DNA of 37,250 nucleotides from Nitrosomonas mobilis (GCF_900103035.1 NZ_FMWO01000011.1:1-37250); one strand, 5' to 3'. Shown: positions 18,096 through 27,433, counted from the stretch's first letter. Numbers and translations: made by a program. The notes: a model not told the origin generated them from the letters alone.

Positions 18096-18677
18096 CTAGT
18101 GCTCCATATGAGATAATTTTAACAGCCGCTTTAAATCGCCAATCATCTTTTTCGGATCTGGATCTTTAGGATATCGCATCATTAGATGTCCCATTGGATC
18201 TATCACATAGATATGATCCTGCTGGCTTTCTATATAAGGAAATTCTGATAACAGATCTTTGTTCTTGGCCAGCACAAGCTGAGTGCCCTCGTATTGATCA
18301 ATGAGGAGAGAATCAGGGATAGCATTATCATTTATCAGCCACACCCGTTCTACACGATCCTTGTCGACATGTGTTGCCAAGCGAATCTGCCGCATCAAAT
18401 AAAGTTTATCCTGACAAGACTGATAACAGTTTCCAGAATCAATCATTAATAATGTCCACATTCCTTTCAGCTGTTTTACTCTAAAGATCGTATTATCTTC
18501 CAGATTTGTCGCATCGCCTTCTATTCGTTTCAGTTTCAATAACTCGCCATAATTAACGGTACCTTCCGGACGCAAGTTATAGGTGTGGAAGATATAAGAA
18601 GCTATCACTGGTGACAATATCATCAGTATTATCAGGATTAGCTGTAATCTACCCCTGCGGTTTTTTTCGTTTGACAT
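18096..18677 (-). CDS. Sco1/SenC-like thioredoxin-fold oxidase assembly protein
   Basis: It probably delivers or reduces copper at the CuA site during oxidase assembly. From ATG 18677 it has 193 residues: one N-terminal membrane span (about 10-30), then a thioredoxin-like domain outside the membrane with GNCYQSC (Cys84 and Cys88) and the downstream QDHIYVIDPMGHL, where His155 could be the third copper ligand. The motif lacks the proline usual after the second Cys in classical Sco (CxxxCP). The first 29 bases overlap the end of the SURF1 gene, and no clear ribosome site is seen, so translation is likely coupled. Confidence 0.83.
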   Translation of the reverse strand: MSNEKNRRGRLQLILIILMILSPVIASYIFHTYNLRPEGTVNYGELLKLKRIEGDATNLEDNTIFRVKQLKGMWTLLMIDSGNCYQSCQDKLYLMRQIRLATHVDKDRVERVWLINDNAIPDSLLIDQYEGTQLVLAKNKDLLSEFPYIESQQDHIYVIDPMGHLMMRYPKDPDPKKMIGDLKRLLKLSHMEH

Positions 18678-19377
18678 TAAGTGCAATATAGATAAAAAAA
18701 GTCGCCACTGCCAACGAAAACCATTGCACGGCATAGCCAAGATTTCTGGATGAGCCAGAATCAGGCCGCTTCCATTTTCTGACCAGACCATCAGTTACCC
18801 AATCCGGGTTTTCGTCCTGAAGCAGCATAATCGGCTGAAGAATAATATTGGTCATTCCTTGATAACGCTCCAGGTCAAAATTCTGCCAAACCTTTCCACT
18901 TACCTGATTTTCTGAAAGTGCAATGGTCTTAACATTTGGAGCAACTACTGTGCCAACAATATCGATATATTCAACTGGAGTGTTTATTTCAGGTAAATTC
19001 ATCCTGCTCGCTTCTGCCGCAATCCAGCCGCGATTAACTAACACATGCATATCACTGTTTTCAATACGTAATGGCGTCAAAACATGATAACCTGCAACCC
19101 CACCGTAAACTTTATTATCCAGCAAAATTGTTAGTTCTGGCACTAAGTAACCGTGCACTTCAGCACGACGGTATTTTATGCTTTCAAGATCTACTAGTGT
19201 TGTCGGTATCGCTATTGCAGGTTGCTTTGCATATGTCTCCAATTGCAAAAACTGAGCTTCTTTTTCCTCGGCTCGTGATAGTTGCCAATAACCTAATCTG
19301 ATAAATAGTGCCAGCGCAAGTATCGCAATGAATGACAGCCACAAATTAGGTCTGAACTGATAATTCGAGTTTTTCAC
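18649..19377 (-). CDS. SURF1-family cytochrome oxidase assembly protein
   Basis: SURF1 proteins help insert heme A into subunit I. The 242 residues show the two-span hairpin topology: an N-terminal helix followed by RLGYWQLSRAEEKEAQ, a central domain with VHGYLVPELTILLDNK and VLVNRGWI, and a C-terminal helix in RNLGYAVQWFSLAVATFFIYI. The start is GTG at 19377, with AGG six bases upstream. It follows coxC after a 124-base gap that holds a strong hairpin and overlaps the Sco-like gene. Confidence 0.92.
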   Translation of the reverse strand: MKNSNYQFRPNLWLSFIAILALALFIRLGYWQLSRAEEKEAQFLQLETYAKQPAIAIPTTLVDLESIKYRRAEVHGYLVPELTILLDNKVYGGVAGYHVLTPLRIENSDMHVLVNRGWIAAEASRMNLPEINTPVEYIDIVGTVVAPNVKTIALSENQVSGKVWQNFDLERYQGMTNIILQPIMLLQDENPDWVTDGLVRKWKRPDSGSSRNLGYAVQWFSLAVATFFIYIALNVKRKKPQG

Positions 19378-19413
19378 TTGTTACCTGCCAAACCCAGCAT
19401 TGAACACCAACCC

Positions 19414-19449
19414 CGACATGGCATAGTCAATTTTTACTATGCCATGTCG
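19414..19449 (-). promoter_or_regulatory. Perfect 14-bp hairpin inside the oxidase operon (coxC-SURF1 gap)
   Basis: CGACATGGCATAGT (19414-19427) and ACTATGCCATGTCG (19436-19449) are exact complements around an 8-base loop CAATTTTT. On the transcribed strand the stem is followed by GGGGTTGG and not by a T-run, so it is not an ordinary intrinsic terminator. It could stabilise the upstream coxBAC message, mark a processing point, or be a protein-binding palindrome. Confidence 0.6.
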
Positions 19450-19501
19450 AGTTATATTCACACAGAATATTTATATCTTTTACGTTTCTAGTTTGCTTGA
19501 A

Positions 19502-20365
19502 TTAAACCAAATAAACAAATATAAACAAACCCAACCACACCACATCCACAAAGTGCCAATACCAAGCCACGCCTTCAAAACCAAAATGGTGCTCCGGTTT
19601 AAAATGACCTGCTGCACTTCTGAAGTAAATTACAATCAGCATGATCGTACCAAGCGTCACATGAAAGCCATGAAAGCCTGTCAGCATATAAAAAGTCGAA
19701 CCATAGGCTCCGCTGGTTAGCTTGAGATTTAAATCAGCATAAGCATGGCCATACTCATAAATTTGGAATCCAAGAAAGGTTACACCTAATGCAATTGTTG
19801 CCAACATCCACAACTTAAGTCCGCTGCGGTCGTTTTTCTGCAGCGCCCAATGTGCAAGGGTAATCGTAACGCCAGAGGTCAAAAGTAAAAGCGTATTTAT
19901 CGCCGGTATTCCCCACGCTCCCATAGGAGTAAAATTATCTGCAAAACCGGGACCTGCAGTCGGCCAGTCGCCCGTGAAATCCGGCCATAATAAGGCATGA
20001 TCCACGCCGCCGACACCCTCACCCGCTAACCAGGGTATGGAAAAAGTCCGCATGTAAAACAAAGCCCCGAAAAACGCAGCAAAAAACATCACTTCCGAGA
20101 AAATGAACCATGTCATTCCCCATCTAAAGGACCTGTCTTCCTGGGCATGATAAACACCCTTCTGACTTTCACGTATTACTTCTCCAAACCAACCAAATAA
20201 CATGAAAACAAGTATGGCAAACCCTATTCCGAGCAAACTATATCCCAACGGCAGTTTGTTCATCGTGAGTGCCGCACCAAACCCCATAAACACCAATGCG
20301 GTTGAACCTATTATCGGCCATTTAGATGGCGCTGGCACATAATAATGCTCTGTTGCTTGACTCAT
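19502..20365 (-). CDS. ctaE: Cytochrome c oxidase subunit III
   Basis: Also coxC. It is the seven-span core subunit that stabilises proton pumping of aa3 oxidase. The 287 residues include SFRWGMTWFIFSEVMFFAAFFGALFY, INTLLLLTSGVTITLAHWAL, GSTFYMLTGFHGFHVTLG and the C-terminal FEGVAWYWHFVDVVWLGLFIFVYLV, all typical. A GGGGGAAA ribosome site precedes the ATG. It follows the DUF2970 gene after 26 bases and ends before the hairpin at 19414-19449. Confidence 0.97.
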   Translation of the reverse strand: MSQATEHYYVPAPSKWPIIGSTALVFMGFGAALTMNKLPLGYSLLGIGFAILVFMLFGWFGEVIRESQKGVYHAQEDRSFRWGMTWFIFSEVMFFAAFFGALFYMRTFSIPWLAGEGVGGVDHALLWPDFTGDWPTAGPGFADNFTPMGAWGIPAINTLLLLTSGVTITLAHWALQKNDRSGLKLWMLATIALGVTFLGFQIYEYGHAYADLNLKLTSGAYGSTFYMLTGFHGFHVTLGTIMLIVIYFRSAAGHFKPEHHFGFEGVAWYWHFVDVVWLGLFIFVYLV

Positions 20366-20391
20366 ATTTCCCCCTAAATTTAATTTCTACT

Positions 20392-20595
20392 TCAACTTGT
20401 TACAATACGTACGAGCAGAATCAGGCCCGCAATAAATATTAAACAACCGACGATACCGCCTATGACCGCCTGCAACAACGTTATTTTGACCGCATCATTC
20501 TCGAGATCACCCTGTTTTCTAATGCCGATAAAAGAAAAGAAAACAGCCTTTGCTACTTGCATTACGGTTGCTTTGTCGATATCGCCATCGCTCAA
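20392..20595 (-). CDS. DUF2970 family small membrane protein
   Basis: This 67-residue protein has a conserved amphipathic start (AVFFSFIGIRKQGDLENDAV) and one C-terminal membrane helix (AVIGGIVGCLIFIAGLILLV). That pattern matches DUF2970 proteins found between ctaG and coxC in betaproteobacterial oxidase operons. The start is TTG at 20595, supported by AGGAG six bases upstream. Its function is unknown; context suggests oxidase assembly or stability. Confidence 0.85.
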   Translation of the reverse strand: MSDGDIDKATVMQVAKAVFFSFIGIRKQGDLENDAVKITLLQAVIGGIVGCLIFIAGLILLVRIVTS

Positions 20596-20627
20596 TGTTA
20601 ACTCCTGTCGTTTTGAATCTTACTAAG

Positions 20628-21155
20628 TCAATCCTTCATCAGCGAAAAAAATGTATATGACAGTGTAGCTGTATGTACGTCTTTAGGAAGCTCGGGGTCT
20701 ATTACAAATCTAACAGCCATTTGTCTAGTTTCCCCACCCTCTAGCTCCTGTTGAGTAAAACAAAAACACTCAAACTTTTTGAGATATCGCTCCAGATTCC
20801 TGGGGCTGTAGCTTGGAATAGCCTGGCCCGCTTGAGTTTTATCTGATTGATTACTGATTTCGTATATAACTTCCGCTGATTTACCAGGGTGCACTTGTAT
20901 GGCGGACTGTAAAGGCCTAAAACTCCAAGGCAATCCACGTACATTTGCATCCAGCTGAATATTGATTATTCTGGTTTCATCAACCTTTGCGTTTTTATCC
21001 AACACATCGGGCTGTTGTAATTCATATATTCCCGTTACCTCACAAAACTTCTCGTAAAGAGGCACCATCGCATACCCAAAACCAAACATCATCACACTGA
21101 AAACCAACAGCTTTCTCAGCATTTTTACATTAATCCTGGGCTCGTCTAGTTTCAT
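20628..21155 (-). CDS. ctaG: Cytochrome c oxidase assembly protein CtaG (Cox11)
   Basis: Cox11 inserts copper into the CuB site of subunit I. The 175 residues have an N-terminal membrane anchor (LLVFSVMMFGFGYAMVPLY), the conserved YEKFCEVTGI, then the immunoglobulin-like copper domain with the diagnostic CFCF motif in KKFECFCFTQQ, ending TLSYTFFSL. The ATG overlaps the stop of the tiny upstream gene (ATGA), showing coupling to it. Confidence 0.96.
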   Translation of the reverse strand: MKLDEPRINVKMLRKLLVFSVMMFGFGYAMVPLYEKFCEVTGIYELQQPDVLDKNAKVDETRIINIQLDANVRGLPWSFRPLQSAIQVHPGKSAEVIYEISNQSDKTQAGQAIPSYSPRNLERYLKKFECFCFTQQELEGGETRQMAVRFVIDPELPKDVHTATLSYTFFSLMKD

Positions 21156-21262
21156 TGCTTGGAGGTAACGGTAATTATATAAATAACGATGAACATAACC
21201 AGCAAGATCAACGCTGTCAGTATTTTTCTACGCTTCAGCTTTGTATCATTGTTATCAGTCAC
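21152..21262 (-). CDS. Cytochrome oxidase small assembly protein, 36 residues
   Basis: A short gene fills the coxA-ctaG gap. It starts with GTG at 21262, 14 bases after the coxA stop and with an AAAGAG-like site upstream, and ends with a TGA overlapping the ctaG start. The product is a basic N terminus (TDNNDTKLKRRK) followed by one membrane helix (LTALILLVMFIVIYIITV). Size, topology and position match the small assembly protein annotated at this place in other betaproteobacterial cox operons. Its role is known only from context. Confidence 0.82.
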   Translation of the reverse strand: MTDNNDTKLKRRKILTALILLVMFIVIYIITVTSKQ

Positions 21263-21276
21263 ACCAGAATCACTCT

Positions 21277-22857
21277 TTAAAATTTAACAACCGGGGGTGT
21301 TTCAAAACTATGATACGGCGCCGGTGTAGGCAAATGCGTCCATTCCAATGTTTTTGCTCCATCCCAAGGCATATCGGGTGCTTTTTCACCGCTGCGTAAA
21401 CATTTAATAACAATGTACACAAACAACAGCTGAGCCAAACCAAATCCAAATGCCCCGATACTGGAAATCATATTGAAGTCCGCAAACTGTAAAGCGTAAT
21501 CCGGGATTCTTCGTGGCATACCAGCCAAACCTAAAAAGTGTTGTACAAAAAAAGTGAGATTGAAAAATACCATCGATAACCAGAAATGCCATTTTCCAAG
21601 CGTTTCGTCATACATGCGACCGGACCATTTTGGCAACCAGTAGTATGCGCCGGCGAACAAAGAAAATAACGAACCGGAAACCAACACATAATGGAAATGA
21701 GCAATCACGTAGTAAGTATCCTGCACTTGAATATCGACCGGAACAAGCGCGCAGACCACACCACTGAATCCACCAATAACGAACAGCAAAATAAATCCTA
21801 TTGCGAATAGCATGGGTGTCTCGAACGTCATTGACCCCCTCCACATGGTAGCCGTCCAGTTAAATACTTTCACACCAGTAGGAACTGCAATCAACATCGT
21901 TGCGTACATAAAAAATAACTGACCTGCGGCCGGCATTCCTACTGAAAACATATGGTGTGCCCAGACAATGCAGGATAGGATTGCAATTGAAGCCGTGGCG
22001 TAAACCATCGATGAATAGCCAAACAATGGCTTACGCGCGAAGGTTGGAATGACCTCAGAAACAATGCCGAATGAAGGCAAAATCATGATGTATACCTCTG
22101 GGTGACCAAAAAACCAGAACACATGTTGAAACAGCACAGGATCACCGCCACCAGCAGCATTAAAAAAGCTAGTCCCAAAGTGACGATCTGTCAGCAGCAT
22201 GGTCACGGTACCCGCCAGCACTGGCATCACCAGCACCAGTAAGTAGGCCGTAATCAACCACGTCCAAACAAACATCGGCATTTTCATCAGTGTCATGCCC
22301 GGAGCGCGCATATTCAAAATAGTAGTAATGATATTGATCGCACCCATGATGGATGAAGCGCCCAGAATATGAATTGCGAAAATCATCATATCAACACCCA
22401 GACCGCCCTGAGTGGAAAGAGGCGGATAAAAAGTCCATCCGCCTGCAGCTGCGCCACCCGGCACGAAAAATGATCCTATCAGCAGCGATGCCGCAACAGG
22501 CAGTAGCCAGAAACTCCAATTATTCATCCGTGCAAACGCCATATCGGGCGCGCCGATCATCATAGGTACCTGCCAGTTAGCAAATCCAACAAAAGCCGGC
22601 ATAATTGCACCAAATACCATGATCAAACCATGCAACGTAGTAAATGAATTAAACACTTCAGGCTCGAATATCTGCATACCCGGCATAAAAAGCTCAGCCC
22701 GCACACCCATTATTAAAAATCCGCCGATAAACAGCATGGTCAGACTAAAACACAGATACATGGTGCCAATATCTTTATGATTAGTCGCTCCTATCCAGCG
22801 CATAATGCCGGTAGGGTGGCCATGCACATGACCATGCACATCTTGAACTACTGCCAT
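21277..22857 (-). CDS. ctaD: Cytochrome c oxidase subunit I (aa3 type)
   Basis: Also coxA, the catalytic subunit with heme a, heme a3 and CuB. The 526 residues include [13 protein letters not shown], the heme a ligand region [28 protein letters not shown] (CuB His, cross-linked Tyr and the D-channel Glu of A1-type oxidases), [12 protein letters not shown] (CuB His pair) and [19 protein letters not shown] (heme a3 and a ligands). The His-rich N terminus HGHVHGHP may be a metal-binding feature. AAGGAGG stands 7 bases before the ATG. It follows coxB after 66 bases. Confidence 0.98.
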   Translation of the reverse strand: MAVVQDVHGHVHGHPTGIMRWIGATNHKDIGTMYLCFSLTMLFIGGFLIMGVRAELFMPGMQIFEPEVFNSFTTLHGLIMVFGAIMPAFVGFANWQVPMMIGAPDMAFARMNNWSFWLLPVAASLLIGSFFVPGGAAAGGWTFYPPLSTQGGLGVDMMIFAIHILGASSIMGAINIITTILNMRAPGMTLMKMPMFVWTWLITAYLLVLVMPVLAGTVTMLLTDRHFGTSFFNAAGGGDPVLFQHVFWFFGHPEVYIMILPSFGIVSEVIPTFARKPLFGYSSMVYATASIAILSCIVWAHHMFSVGMPAAGQLFFMYATMLIAVPTGVKVFNWTATMWRGSMTFETPMLFAIGFILLFVIGGFSGVVCALVPVDIQVQDTYYVIAHFHYVLVSGSLFSLFAGAYYWLPKWSGRMYDETLGKWHFWLSMVFFNLTFFVQHFLGLAGMPRRIPDYALQFADFNMISSIGAFGFGLAQLLFVYIVIKCLRSGEKAPDMPWDGAKTLEWTHLPTPAPYHSFETPPVVKF

Positions 22858-22923
22858 TTTACTTCCTCCTTAATTAAACCAACTTACCAACTTTGCCTGC
22901 AAATCCTTGACGAGAATTGCAAA

Positions 22924-23754
22924 TTACTTTGCAGCAGCATTAATAATTGCGGCATTCGCATCTGTAGCAGCTGTTTTTAACTGATCAGCAACCCATTGGG
23001 CATACTGCTGCTCCTCAACCACCTCGACAACAATTGGCATAAATCCGTGTTCCTTTCCACACAACTCTGCACATTGCCCACGAAAAACGCCAACATTGTC
23101 CGCCGTAAACCAGGTGTCTCGAATAAACCCTGGGATCGCATCCTGTTTAACTCCCAGCGCGGGAACCCACCAAGCATGAAGCACGTCATTTGCTGTTAAT
23201 ATAATCCTGATTTTTTTGCCAACGGGAACCACTAAACGATTATTCACCTCCAGCAGATAGTTTTCACCTTTAGGCGTCTCATTGTGAATTTCTGACTGCG
23301 AAGTTGCCAGTTGGCTGTAGAATTTTATGCCTTCACCCTCGCCTTGCAGATAATCATAGCCCCACATCCACTGGTAGCCGGTTACTTTAACCGTAATATC
23401 CGACTCAGTAGTATCCTTCATGGCGATGACCGTTTTGGTGGCTGGCCAAGCCATGAATATAAGAATAATACAAGGAATGGCTGTCCAAATAATCTCAACT
23501 GTGGTGCTGTGATGAAAATTTGCAGCTTTATATCCGGCCGATTTGCGATGCTTGACGATGGAATAGCCCATCACCCCAAATACAGCAATAAAAATAACCA
23601 GACAGATCCATAATGCCCAAATATGCTGGTCATATATCTGCTGAGCGATGATGGTCTGAGGCTCCGGCAAATTGTACTTACTTGACACCGCTGAACCTGA
23701 ATAAAAACCAAGTACCATCACTCCCACCCAGAACGACAACAATTTACTGCCCAT
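22924..23754 (-). CDS. ctaC: Cytochrome c oxidase subunit II (CuA)
   Basis: Also coxB. It receives electrons from cytochrome c at the binuclear CuA centre. The 276 residues start with a signal-like helix, then a two-helix hairpin, GYQWMWGYDY, and the cupredoxin domain with VLHAWWVP and GQCAELCGKEHGFM, giving the complete CuA ligand set His, Cys, Glu, Cys, His, Met. There is no CxxCH, so no fused cytochrome c domain. An uncommon GGGGGGG run lies in place of a standard ribosome site. It is the first gene of the oxidase operon. Confidence 0.97.
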   Translation of the reverse strand: MGSKLLSFWVGVMVLGFYSGSAVSSKYNLPEPQTIIAQQIYDQHIWALWICLVIFIAVFGVMGYSIVKHRKSAGYKAANFHHSTTVEIIWTAIPCIILIFMAWPATKTVIAMKDTTESDITVKVTGYQWMWGYDYLQGEGEGIKFYSQLATSQSEIHNETPKGENYLLEVNNRLVVPVGKKIRIILTANDVLHAWWVPALGVKQDAIPGFIRDTWFTADNVGVFRGQCAELCGKEHGFMPIVVEVVEEQQYAQWVADQLKTAATDANAAIINAAAK

Positions 23755-24285
23755 AATTTAACACCCCCCCACGTTAATCAACTAATTACAAATCACTACG
23801 TTATACATATTATCTTCAAACTTTTGCCATACTAAAAATTATTCTATTCATAGAAACAGACAATCTTAGCGTTCACGATTATCCTAAGTGAAAGTCTAGC
23901 ACTCCAGGCATGCAATCGCAAGGAATAATCATGATTTTTATAGGAAAATTACCCCATTAACACCATGGTGATTTACCGCCTGAACAGCCAATATTTTTAG
24001 ATTTATGCCGCTTTCAACTGATTTTTTAATTACATGTAAGCCTCATATCATTTCCCGCAAGCTAGTTTGCGACGTTATATACATATTTAATCGTCGATTA
24101 AGAATTAACCATTATTAAGAAATGGTTAATTCTTTCAATGATAGAATAACAGCGGAATGAAATAAATTCCACGAATAATAATTGCAACTTTTAGCAAGGC
24201 AAGCCAATCTCAGGATATATTGACCAATCTATGTTCGTACAAAGTCGTTACCTGTAACCATCGTCACATAAAAGGAGAACCAACA
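23755..24285. other. Divergent control region between coxB and yccA
   Basis: These 531 bases are strongly AT-rich and hold no gene that I can support. They should contain the start sites of both the oxidase operon and the yccA-copA run. Visible structures are the 14-bp dyad at 24100-24134, a smaller GTTAC-CT-GTAAC palindrome at 24247-24258 just ahead of the yccA ribosome site, and CACCATGGTG near 23962. No consensus promoter could be chosen with confidence. Confidence 0.5.
24100..24134. promoter_or_regulatory. 14-bp perfect dyad, possible operator
   Basis: AAGAATTAACCATT (24100-24113) and AATGGTTAATTCTT (24121-24134) are exact inverted copies with a 7-base spacer ATTAAGA. The site lies 346 bases upstream of coxB and 152 bases upstream of yccA. 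It lacks a T-run and is too far from any gene end to be a terminator, so a transcription factor site or an RNA structure is more likely. Confidence 0.55.
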
Positions 24286-24978
24286 ATGCAATCAACAACA
24301 CGTTTCACCGCCAGCCAAACTGTATTGGATCCAAGCATACGCAATATTGTACTAAGAAATACCTACCTGATGCTCAGCTTAACGATGATCCCCACCGTAA
24401 TCGGTGCGTTCATGGGTTTAAGCACGAATTTTTCGTTTCTAGCAGAATCACCCATTGTCGGCTCACTTGCCATGCTTGCAGCTATGATCGGGCTGATGTT
24501 TGCGGTTAGCGCTACCCGTAACAGCATCTGGGGAGTCGTTTTACTGTTCGTCTTTACCTTTGTTGCTGGCTGGTGGTTAGGCCCACTTCTGCAATTCGCG
24601 CTTAATTTCAGTAATGGCTCGCAGCTTATTGGTATGGCTGCTGCTGGAACTGGTGTTATTTTTTTTACGCTTGCCAGTATCGCAACCGTCACGAAAAAAG
24701 ATTTCGGGTTTTTAAGAAACTTTCTACTTATCGGGCTGGTACTTATCATTCTAGCATCGCTCGCTAACCTGTTTTTTGCAATCCCAGCTGTTTCGCTTGC
24801 CGTGTCCGCTGCAGCTGTCCTGATTTTCTCGGGCTTTATTCTGTATGATGTCAGCCGGATTGTGAATGGCGGCGAAACTAACTACGTTATGGCAACACTT
24901 GGGATATACTTGAGCATATATAATCTTTTCATCAGCTTGTTACAGCTATTGCTTGCCTTCTCTGGTGAGAGAGACTAG
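24286..24978 (+). CDS. yccA: Bax inhibitor-1 family membrane protein (YccA-like)
   Basis: YccA modulates the FtsH membrane protease in E. coli. The 230 residues form about seven membrane helices with family blocks LRNTYLMLSLTMIPTVIGAFMG, GWWLGPLLQF, GVIFFTLASIATVTKKDF and the terminal GGETNYVMATLGIYLSIYNLFISLLQLL. The start at 24286 is fixed by GGAG eight bases upstream; the frame runs open to 24220 but without family-like sequence. copA begins 8 bases after its stop, so the two are probably cotranscribed. Confidence 0.93.
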   Translation: MQSTTRFTASQTVLDPSIRNIVLRNTYLMLSLTMIPTVIGAFMGLSTNFSFLAESPIVGSLAMLAAMIGLMFAVSATRNSIWGVVLLFVFTFVAGWWLGPLLQFALNFSNGSQLIGMAAAGTGVIFFTLASIATVTKKDFGFLRNFLLIGLVLIILASLANLFFAIPAVSLAVSAAAVLIFSGFILYDVSRIVNGGETNYVMATLGIYLSIYNLFISLLQLLLAFSGERD

Positions 24979-24986
24979 TCTCCCTT

Positions 24987-27392
24987 TTGCGCACCGATTT
25001 GTCCGCCGTGCAGACCCAGAAACTTGAACTCTCCATAATAGGTATGACCTGCGCGGCGTGCGCGGCTCGCATTGAAAGGAATCTCAATAAACTTCCGGGC
25101 ATACACGCAGCGGTCAATTTTGCCAGTGAAAAAGCACTGATCGAGTTTGACAACAGCTTAACGTGCCCTGAAGAGCTTTCGCGCTCGATTGAAAAAGCAG
25201 GTTTTGCGGTCGCTGATCGTACTGTACTATTCCAGATCGAAGGCATGACCTGCGCGGCCTGTGGTAATCAGATTGAAAAAGCGTTGCATAATCTGCCTGG
25301 CGTCATGGTAGCGCTTAATCCGGCAAGTGAAATCGTTCGTATCACGTTCAACCCCGTGCTCACCACAATTAGCGAACTAATTGCCACGATAAGGCATGCC
25401 GGCTACGGCGCACGGGAAATCACCGGCAGCAGCCGGGAAGCAGAAAAAGTCCAACGGCTCGCAGCTTATCGGCAAGAGCGTCATATTTTTTTGATATCAG
25501 CAGTACTGGCCTTGCCGTTTCTGCTGGAAATGGCCATGATGGCGACTGGAGATCATAACCATCTACTCCCGCGGTGGTTGCAATGGATGCTTGCTACTCC
25601 CATCCAATTCTGGGCAGGAAAAAGGTTTTATACGGGTGCGTGGCATGCATTGCGCGGCGGTGGCGCGAATATGGATGTACTGGTCGCACTGGGAACCAGC
25701 ATGGCTTATTTTTTCAGCGCTGCTGTGACTTTCTGGCAACTGGATCTCCACGTCTATTTCGAAGCAAGTGCAATGATTATTGTCTTGGTATTACTGGGCA
25801 AACTGATGGAGGCACGTGCCAAGCAGAAAACCTCGTCTGCGATCGAATCACTCATCAGACTACAACCCAAAACTGCCCACATAGAACGTAATGGCGTAAT
25901 TATTGATGTGGATGTCAATTCAATTCAACCAGGTGATATTTTTGTCATCCGGGCAGGCGAAACCCTACCAGTTGACGGCATCGTCATAGAGGGCGGTTCC
26001 AGCGTAAACGAGTCTATACTGACCGGCGAGAGTCTTCCCGTCCCCAAAGAAACAGGTGCCAAGGTATTTGCGGCTACCAGCAATTTGCAAGGCCTGCTGA
26101 AATGCCGCGCAACCAGTGTTGGTACCAATACTCAACTGGCTACCATTATCCGATTGGTAGAAGCTGCTCAAGGCTCCAAGGCACCAATACAACGTCTAGC
26201 TGATGCCATCGCCGGTATTTTTGTTCCAGCCGTTGTTTCAATTGCCCTCGTCACTCTGGGCGTGACTTGGTGGTGGTCTGGCCAGTTTGTGACGGCACTG
26301 ACCCATGCAGTTGCCGTGTTGGTCATAGCCTGTCCATGTGCGCTGGGGCTGGCCACGCCGACCGCAATTATGGTAGGTGCCGGACGGGGTGCGCAGGAAG
26401 GTATACTCGTCAAAAATGCAGCAGCACTCGAACTAGCTGAAAAAATTCAAGTGCTGATCGTCGATAAAACCGGCACCCTGACTGAAGGCCATCCGGTGGT
26501 AACCAATATTGTCACTACCGGCTCGATCAATGAAAGTGAGTTGCTGCAAATTGCTGCCTCGCTGGAACAAGGGTCAGATCACCCACTCGCCAGAGCAATA
26601 TTGGAGCAGGCAAGCACGCGCAATATTCCGTCCTTGCCGATAAAAGATTTTGTATCCCTAACCGGCCAAGGAGTTGCTGCCACTTGTCAAGGTGTCAGCT
26701 ACCTGCTCGGCTCCCCCGGGTTTTTGGAAAGCAACGGAGTCGACGTCGAGCAGACCCGGTTCTCAGCACTGCAGGCAGAAGGAAAATCTGTAGTTATCAT
26801 CGCCGCGCAAACAGAACCTGCGCCACAGATAATGGGCTATCTTGCAATTGCTGATCCATTGCGCAGCACTTCTGCCAAGGCAGTTGAACGACTGCAGGGT
26901 ATGGGCATTGAGGTCATCATGCTCACCGGAGATAACCCGATCACCGCCGCAGCTATTGCTGCTCAAGCAGGAATCCAGCATTTTCAGGCAGAGGTATTAC
27001 CACAGGACAAGGCAGCGGCAGTTGAGGCCATCCAGGCAAGTGGTCGTTTTACTGGTATGGTCGGAGATGGGGTAAATGATGCTCCGGCGCTTGCGAGTGC
27101 AAATATCAGTTTCGCGATTGCTGCCGGTTCCGATGTTGCAATCGATGCAGCTGATATCACGCTGATGCGTAATGATCTGATCAGTGTGGCTGATGCAATT
27201 TTACTCTCGCGCAGTACCTTGTACAAAATTCGCCAGAACCTGTTCTTTGCTTTTTTCTATAATACACTAGGGATCCCGCTGGCAGCGTTTGGTATGCTTA
27301 ACCCGGTCATTGCGGGTGTCGCGATGGCCATGAGCTCGGTTTCCGTTGTCACGAACTCGCTGTTGCTCAAACGCTGGAAAGCAGAACATTGA
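24987..27392 (+). CDS. copA: Copper-exporting P1B-type ATPase
   Basis: CopA pumps Cu(I) out of the cytoplasm, for detoxification or to supply periplasmic copper proteins. Two N-terminal metal domains carry GMTCAAC (Cys22/Cys25 and Cys89/Cys92). Then come the A domain with TGES, the transport motif CPC (449-451), the phosphorylation site DKTGT (Asp493), SDHPLA in the N domain and GDGVNDAP (from 693). Length is 801. There is no ATG at the start: TTG 24987, TTG 24999 or GTG 25008 are all possible, and none has a strong ribosome site. It sits between yccA and a CopZ-like gene, divergent from the oxidase operon. Confidence 0.95.
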   Translation: MRTDLSAVQTQKLELSIIGMTCAACAARIERNLNKLPGIHAAVNFASEKALIEFDNSLTCPEELSRSIEKAGFAVADRTVLFQIEGMTCAACGNQIEKALHNLPGVMVALNPASEIVRITFNPVLTTISELIATIRHAGYGAREITGSSREAEKVQRLAAYRQERHIFLISAVLALPFLLEMAMMATGDHNHLLPRWLQWMLATPIQFWAGKRFYTGAWHALRGGGANMDVLVALGTSMAYFFSAAVTFWQLDLHVYFEASAMIIVLVLLGKLMEARAKQKTSSAIESLIRLQPKTAHIERNGVIIDVDVNSIQPGDIFVIRAGETLPVDGIVIEGGSSVNESILTGESLPVPKETGAKVFAATSNLQGLLKCRATSVGTNTQLATIIRLVEAAQGSKAPIQRLADAIAGIFVPAVVSIALVTLGVTWWWSGQFVTALTHAVAVLVIACPCALGLATPTAIMVGAGRGAQEGILVKNAAALELAEKIQVLIVDKTGTLTEGHPVVTNIVTTGSINESELLQIAASLEQGSDHPLARAILEQASTRNIPSLPIKDFVSLTGQGVAATCQGVSYLLGSPGFLESNGVDVEQTRFSALQAEGKSVVIIAAQTEPAPQIMGYLAIADPLRSTSAKAVERLQGMGIEVIMLTGDNPITAAAIAAQAGIQHFQAEVLPQDKAAAVEAIQASGRFTGMVGDGVNDAPALASANISFAIAAGSDVAIDAADITLMRNDLISVADAILLSRSTLYKIRQNLFFAFFYNTLGIPLAAFGMLNPVIAGVAMAMSSVSVVTNSLLLKRWKAEH

Positions 27393-27433
27393 CAGACACC
27401 CAACACCTCACAAAAATCATGGAGCATCAACAC

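Noticed and set aside
23755..24285. Possible small gene or phage/defence cargo in the long coxB-yccA gap
   Set aside because: All frames here are short, AT-rich and without start plus ribosome site; I see only control-region features.
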